DNA of 64,000 bases from Diplonema japonicum (lineage: Eukaryota; Euglenozoa; Diplonemea; Diplonemida; Diplonemidae), in the NCBI GenBank assembly GCA_964019335.1, contig OZ025717.1:186001-250000 (forward strand), written 5' to 3'. The translations under genes were made by a program, and so were the position numbers. Below are positions 60,372-64,000 of the stretch, in pieces (the first letter of the stretch is position 1; each line of letters begins with the position of its first letter). The notes beneath the pieces are model-generated. The model was not told the DNA's origin and made no database searches. It saw only the letters and a program-made list of their open reading frames with translations.

Positions 60372-60573
60372 AAATGTATGACACATGGTTGTCCCATGCC
60401 ACGTAAGAGCCTTTTAAGCATCGAGGCAGGGATAGAATATATGTACCGCAGCAAAGGGAAAGGGGGTTTGACTCCCCCACCCCTCTGTTGACTTGCTTTA
60501 CGAGCCGATCAGCGGGGAGCTGTGCACCACGGTGACAAAGGGTGCCTCCCATCCAAAGATTCGGTCGAGGGTT
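60372..60573. repeat. Direct repeat R1, copy 2
   Basis: Second copy of the 203-bp block at 59516, one base shorter. Each R1 is followed by an R2, so the unit R1-R2 was probably duplicated and then rearranged. Confidence 0.9.
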
Positions 60574-60636
60574 AGAGATAGAGATTTGATTTGTAATTTT
60601 TGTTTATTGATGGCTGTCTCTTCCCCCTTTTATTGC

Positions 60637-60754
60637 ACAAAGGATATCAGTCTCGTCTTCTAAGAAAATAAATGTGATCAGGAGGCCTGTTGAGGGACTT
60701 CACACGCAAATTGCCAAATTATAAAAGTGTTGTCATCACTTGTCTTGACCAGGA
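60637..60754. repeat. Repeat R2, copy 3
   Basis: Closely matches 60033-60147, with small indels in the A-rich centre. Confidence 0.9.
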
Positions 60755-61396
60755 ATGCAATGGGAAACTGGTGCATAGAAAAATACATTTTTCCGTCCGG
60801 GAGTTTTTCGTTTTACAGTAAATAAATAAAATCAAAAAAAGAAAACAAAAGTAGAAAAGGAATACGATGTTTACGTGAAGACAGCCTCACGAAAGGAAAA
60901 GATGCAAACAAGAAGAGGAACAACAACAAAACAGTGACTCGTGTCGCTGTTGGTGTTTTTGCAGTTCCTTCTTTGCTTGTACCCATGAGAGAGGAAGGAA
61001 AAAGTAAAAAAGGGACATTGTAACATTGTTAACCACTTGAATTTTGAGAAGCACTGGGAGTGGGGAAAGGGTTGAAAGTAGAGAAATAAAGCACACAAAA
61101 GGAGACAAAAAAAAAGGGGGGGCCCTTTTGATGAACTGCCAGGTAAATGGACGGCCAACGCTGTTTGCGTTGTGTGGGAAGAGATGGCAGCAGGAATGAA
61201 GCAGTGGGGAAGGGAGGGAGATTGGGTGGACACGAGACATTTTTACCACAAAAAAGAAGAAGAAAAACTCACACTGCTGTGGGGAAGATATACAAACACC
61301 CACCAAACGGGAAAGGGAAAAAAAAAAAAAAAAAGAAAGAAAGGAGGAAAAGAATAAAACTATATATCTATTTCCCACATCTTATTCACACTCTCT

Positions 61397-62824
61397 CTAC
61401 TTCCAAGGAGGGATGACACCACTGCACCTGGAGCTCCCCGGGAGGAGCTTCTTGCAGAGGGCTTGGGCAAGCTGGGTCGGGGTCGCCTGTCCCGCCTCAG
61501 CAGGCTTGTACATCTCCCAGAAGAACCCTCCCGCGTGGGAGGACTGGGTCTGAGAGATGATGCTGTCCATCATCTGGGTGGTGAGGGGAAGCTGGTGGGT
61601 GGGGTCGTGCTTGGGGTCCGGGTAGGCGGGGGTCCCGATCTCGTAGCCGACAGAGGCGGCGATGGGAACCTCCTTGTAGGTGTTCATGTAGAAGGCCACC
61701 TGCTGGTCCAGCTGGCACACCCCGGGCTGCGGGCACTCGTGGTACTGCTCGTTCGAGCTCAGGTCGTAGGTCATCACGTTCACCCCTCCAGAGCTGGGGC
61801 CTCCCGCCATGAAGCTCACCAGGTCAGGGTAGGCTTGGTTCACCTTCAACCACAACCCCTTCAGGTTCCCTCCCCACCAGCTCCCTCCCCACGCCCCCAC
61901 AGCTCCCGCCGCAGTCGACAGCTTCATCTTCGGCGCCACCTTCCTCATCGTCCCCTCCACGTTCTTCAGGATAGCCGCGTACTTGTACACGGTCTGCTGC
62001 AGGTCCCAAGGCCCCGTCCCCGTCTTGAAGGTGTCGGCGTGCCACATCTCCTCGTAGTCGACGTCCACCCCTGCGCACCCCAGGTCCTTCGCCAGGTGCA
62101 CGAGGTCCTCGTAAGGGTTCCTCCCTGCCGACAGGTACGCCGTCATCCCCGGAACCAGGGTCGAGATCCCTGTCTTCGGGTCCGTCCACTGCTGCCCGGG
62201 GATCATGTTCTCGTTCCACTGGGGTGTCGCCGCCCCGTTCGCTCCCGCCTCCACGTACTCCTTCGCAGCCTTCCAAGAAGCAGAGTGCGAGGGCTCAGGG
62301 AAGATGGAGAAGGACTTGTCGAGAGAGGTGTGCTGCGAGGGAGGCTCGCACACGTAGCAGTACTGGTTCCCCTTCGTGCAGCCGCTCAAGCTGCCCCCTC
62401 CGAACTCTTGGATCTTCCAGTAGTTCGGGGTGCTCGTCCCGTAGCCTCCGACCGAGTAGCGCATGTACAGGTAAGGGTAGCAGTTGTAGTTCCACCCTCC
62501 CATCGACAGGAAGGTCTCCACCCCGCCCGCCTCCAGCTGCTTCACGTACTGCTCCACCTCCGCGAACCCACCGTCCGCCGCCGCCGTCAGGTTCAGCCCC
62601 GTCCCGACAAGGGTCCGCGACCCGTTCACGTACAGCATCGTCGGCGACACGAACGACAGCCACATCCTGTTCACAGGGAGGCTCCCAGCCTTGCTCGCAA
62701 GCACCTTCAGCTGCTGCACGTCCTGCACAAGGAGGTACCCGCCCACGTAGTTCTTCCCAGCTCCTTCCGTCCCCGTTGCGAGAAGCAGGGCTGCTGCCAG
62801 TGAACTCAATAACAAGCCTGACAT
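61397..62824 (-). CDS. Secreted GH18 chitinase-like glycoside hydrolase
   Basis: 475 residues. Signal peptide about 1-21 (MSGLLLSSLAAALLLATGTE). GH18 marks lie in the right order: FLSMGGWN at 105-112 (the SxGG strand), AGVDVDYEE at 251-259 (the DxxDxDxE strand with D254, D256 and catalytic acid E258), MTYDL at 351-355 and GGFFWEMY at 432-439 (the final Trp strand). The first Asp of DxxDxDxE is Ala here, while the DxDxE core is intact, so activity is plausible but not certain. Family function: hydrolysis of beta-1,4-GlcNAc polymers by substrate-assisted retention. No transmembrane segment or chitin-binding module is seen, so it is probably secreted or lysosomal. The gene is visibly richer in G and C than its neighbours, which may reflect high expression or foreign origin. 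An imprinted lectin-like relative or inactive chitinase-like protein is the alternative. Confidence 0.8.
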   Translation of the reverse strand: MSGLLLSSLAAALLLATGTEGAGKNYVGGYLLVQDVQQLKVLASKAGSLPVNRMWLSFVSPTMLYVNGSRTLVGTGLNLTAAADGGFAEVEQYVKQLEAGGVETFLSMGGWNYNCYPYLYMRYSVGGYGTSTPNYWKIQEFGGGSLSGCTKGNQYCYVCEPPSQHTSLDKSFSIFPEPSHSASWKAAKEYVEAGANGAATPQWNENMIPGQQWTDPKTGISTLVPGMTAYLSAGRNPYEDLVHLAKDLGCAGVDVDYEEMWHADTFKTGTGPWDLQQTVYKYAAILKNVEGTMRKVAPKMKLSTAAGAVGAWGGSWWGGNLKGLWLKVNQAYPDLVSFMAGGPSSGGVNVMTYDLSSNEQYHECPQPGVCQLDQQVAFYMNTYKEVPIAASVGYEIGTPAYPDPKHDPTHQLPLTTQMMDSIISQTQSSHAGGFFWEMYKPAEAGQATPTQLAQALCKKLLPGSSRCSGVIPPWK

Positions 62825-62828
62825 GTTT

Positions 62829-62848
62829 CTTTGTGCAAAAAAAGAGGG
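62829..62848 (-). promoter_or_regulatory. Candidate trans-splice acceptor of the GH18 gene
   Basis: The coding strand reads CCCTCTTTTTTTGCACAAAG, then AAAC and the ATG at 62824. A pyrimidine tract followed by the first AG four bases before the start would leave a very short leader. Inferred from pattern only. Confidence 0.4.
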
Positions 62849-63381
62849 TTTTCTTTTTGTGTTTCCTTATGTTTTGTTTTGGCAGGGGGGGGGGGGGGGG
62901 GGTTTGCAAGCGGAAAAAAAGAAAAACAATAAAACAAAACGAGGAGAGGAATCAAAAAAAAAAATAGTTTTTTTTAAGCACGTGTCGTAATCCTTCTGGA
63001 GTCCAGTGAATTAAAAAATAAATATAAATATAAAAGGTATAAGTATAAGAGGTTACGTCAAGGTGACGAAGATACGATCACCACAATCGGCACCAAGCCA
63101 TGGCGACTAGCCAAACGACACATTGGAGCGAGCAGGGTGATGTGGGGTCTTTTGCTTTTGCCGGAAGCCAAATGCGATCTATATAGCTGGTGACAGCCGG
63201 TCTCTCTGTTGAGGTCTTCTTGCTGCCCCATAATGGTAATGGGTTAGAGTCGTAGGAGATAGGTGTGGCTGGGAACAAAATACTGTACAAGGAAAGGTTC
63301 CAAAGTAAGATTTGCTCTGTTGAGTTGTACGGGAAAACATCACAATTAAGATTGAGGAATAGTGAGTGAAGAGACGCAGAA

Positions 63382-63420
<39 letters not shown>

Positions 63421-63563
63421 ATAAAAAAAAATTTCTTTTCTGTCATTTCTTTTCCATTTTTATTATTGTTCAGTCACCCGGAATAAAATGAGTTTGCTGC
63501 CTTTTGGATAACATCCACGGGCTACTCAACTTTATTCAAAACATTTGCGGGGAGTTGGTGGGG

Positions 63564-63595
<32 letters not shown>

Positions 63596-63840
63596 AATTC
63601 TTTTAAAACAACAAGTCTTCGTAGTTTTCTTCTTTTTTTTTTCCTCCTTTTTTTTTTTGCTCGGCACACAGTTGTATTTCGTAAGAGAATCATTTTTTTT
63701 TTGTATTGATAAAAAATATTTTTGTAAGGGGGAGGGGAAAAGAGTTCTGTATGCTAACCAAAGAGCAATTTTCTTTTTTTTTTTTTTTTTTTCCCTGTGC
63801 GTTTACAAAATACTGTAAAAAAAGGGAAAAAAAAAAATCA

Positions 63841-63898
63841 CCGGAAGGAAAAATGCCCGGAAGCGGATGATTTTCCTTTCCGGACATTTTTTCCTTTG
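63841..63898. repeat. Inverted repeat hairpin near the right edge
   Basis: GGAAGGAAAAATGCCCGGAA pairs with the complement of TTTCCGGACATTTTTTCCTT; arms about 25 bp, loop about 9 bp, with three mismatches and one bulge. Confidence 0.75.
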
Positions 63899-64000
63899 GT
63901 CTTCAGTGGCCCTGTAAACTTTTCATTGTTGTATTGGCAAGAAAACCAAGACGCACGAGGATCCAAGGTGGTACCCCCAGCCCATGGCACACCCGACCTA

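Larger units (their letters stand above)
58644..61396. other. Intergenic region between the GH18 gene and the ankyrin gene
   Basis: 58644-59330 is of mixed composition with short open frames on both strands but none with recognisable domains. 59516-60754 is a patchwork of direct repeats R1 and R2. 60760-61396 is A-rich spacer. A G run of about 18 lies at 59442. Confidence 0.55.
62825..64000. other. Intergenic region to the right edge
   Basis: A G run of about 18 at 62885 and A/T runs at 63382, 63564 and 63772. 63060-63330 has normal composition but no recognisable gene. A hairpin lies at 63841-63898. Nothing else was identified. Confidence 0.55.

Noticed and set aside
61463-62803. Plus-strand open frame of 446 codons opposite the GH18 gene
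   Set aside because: The product is Arg/Pro/Leu/Val-rich with no domain. The minus-strand frame has signal peptide and GH18 motifs, and high GC explains the missing stops.

Overview
This window looks like nuclear DNA of a protist, most probably a euglenozoan (kinetoplastid or diplonemid type). All twelve supported genes are intronless and on the minus strand. Several start codons sit just downstream of a pyrimidine tract plus AG, as expected of trans-spliced genes. The multi-span C-terminal core of the main family resembles, from memory, the C-termini of trypanosomatid DGF-1 and related bodonid membrane proteins. Dinoflagellates also have one-strand trans-spliced arrays, so the assignment is inference. 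Intergenic DNA is AT-rich and full of A/T homopolymers and long G runs.

Layout. From 1 to 55,275 there is a tandem array of ten paralogous surface proteins, nine complete and one cut by the left edge, spaced 1.2 to 3.7 kb apart. Each complete member has a signal peptide, a LamG/concanavalin-like domain, a C-type-lectin-like domain, a long Pro/Thr mucin-like stalk of pentapeptide repeats, a conserved acidic juxtamembrane block, about seven membrane spans and a cytoplasmic tail. The tail carries short conserved motifs and ends in a PDZ-ligand-like Phi-x-Phi. I call them G0 to G9 by position. The array shows long near-identical blocks shared between paralogs, chimeric members, and one member (G4) whose tail is frameshifted by an 8-bp deletion.

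Right of the array are an ankyrin-repeat protein (57,057-58,643), a block of local duplications (59,516-60,754) and a secreted GH18 chitinase-like protein (61,397-62,824).

Intergenic DNA holds a deleted fragment of large-subunit rRNA (about 19,518-19,695), several dispersed repeat families, two related decayed protein-coding fragments, a fold-back element near 39,100, a pair of adjacent hairpins near 50,700 and a hairpin near the right edge.

How they may work together: the paralogs look like a set of surface glycan-binding receptors with variable lectin heads and mucin stalks on a homogenised membrane core. The secreted chitinase could act on similar extracellular sugars. No direct link between these genes is shown by the sequence.
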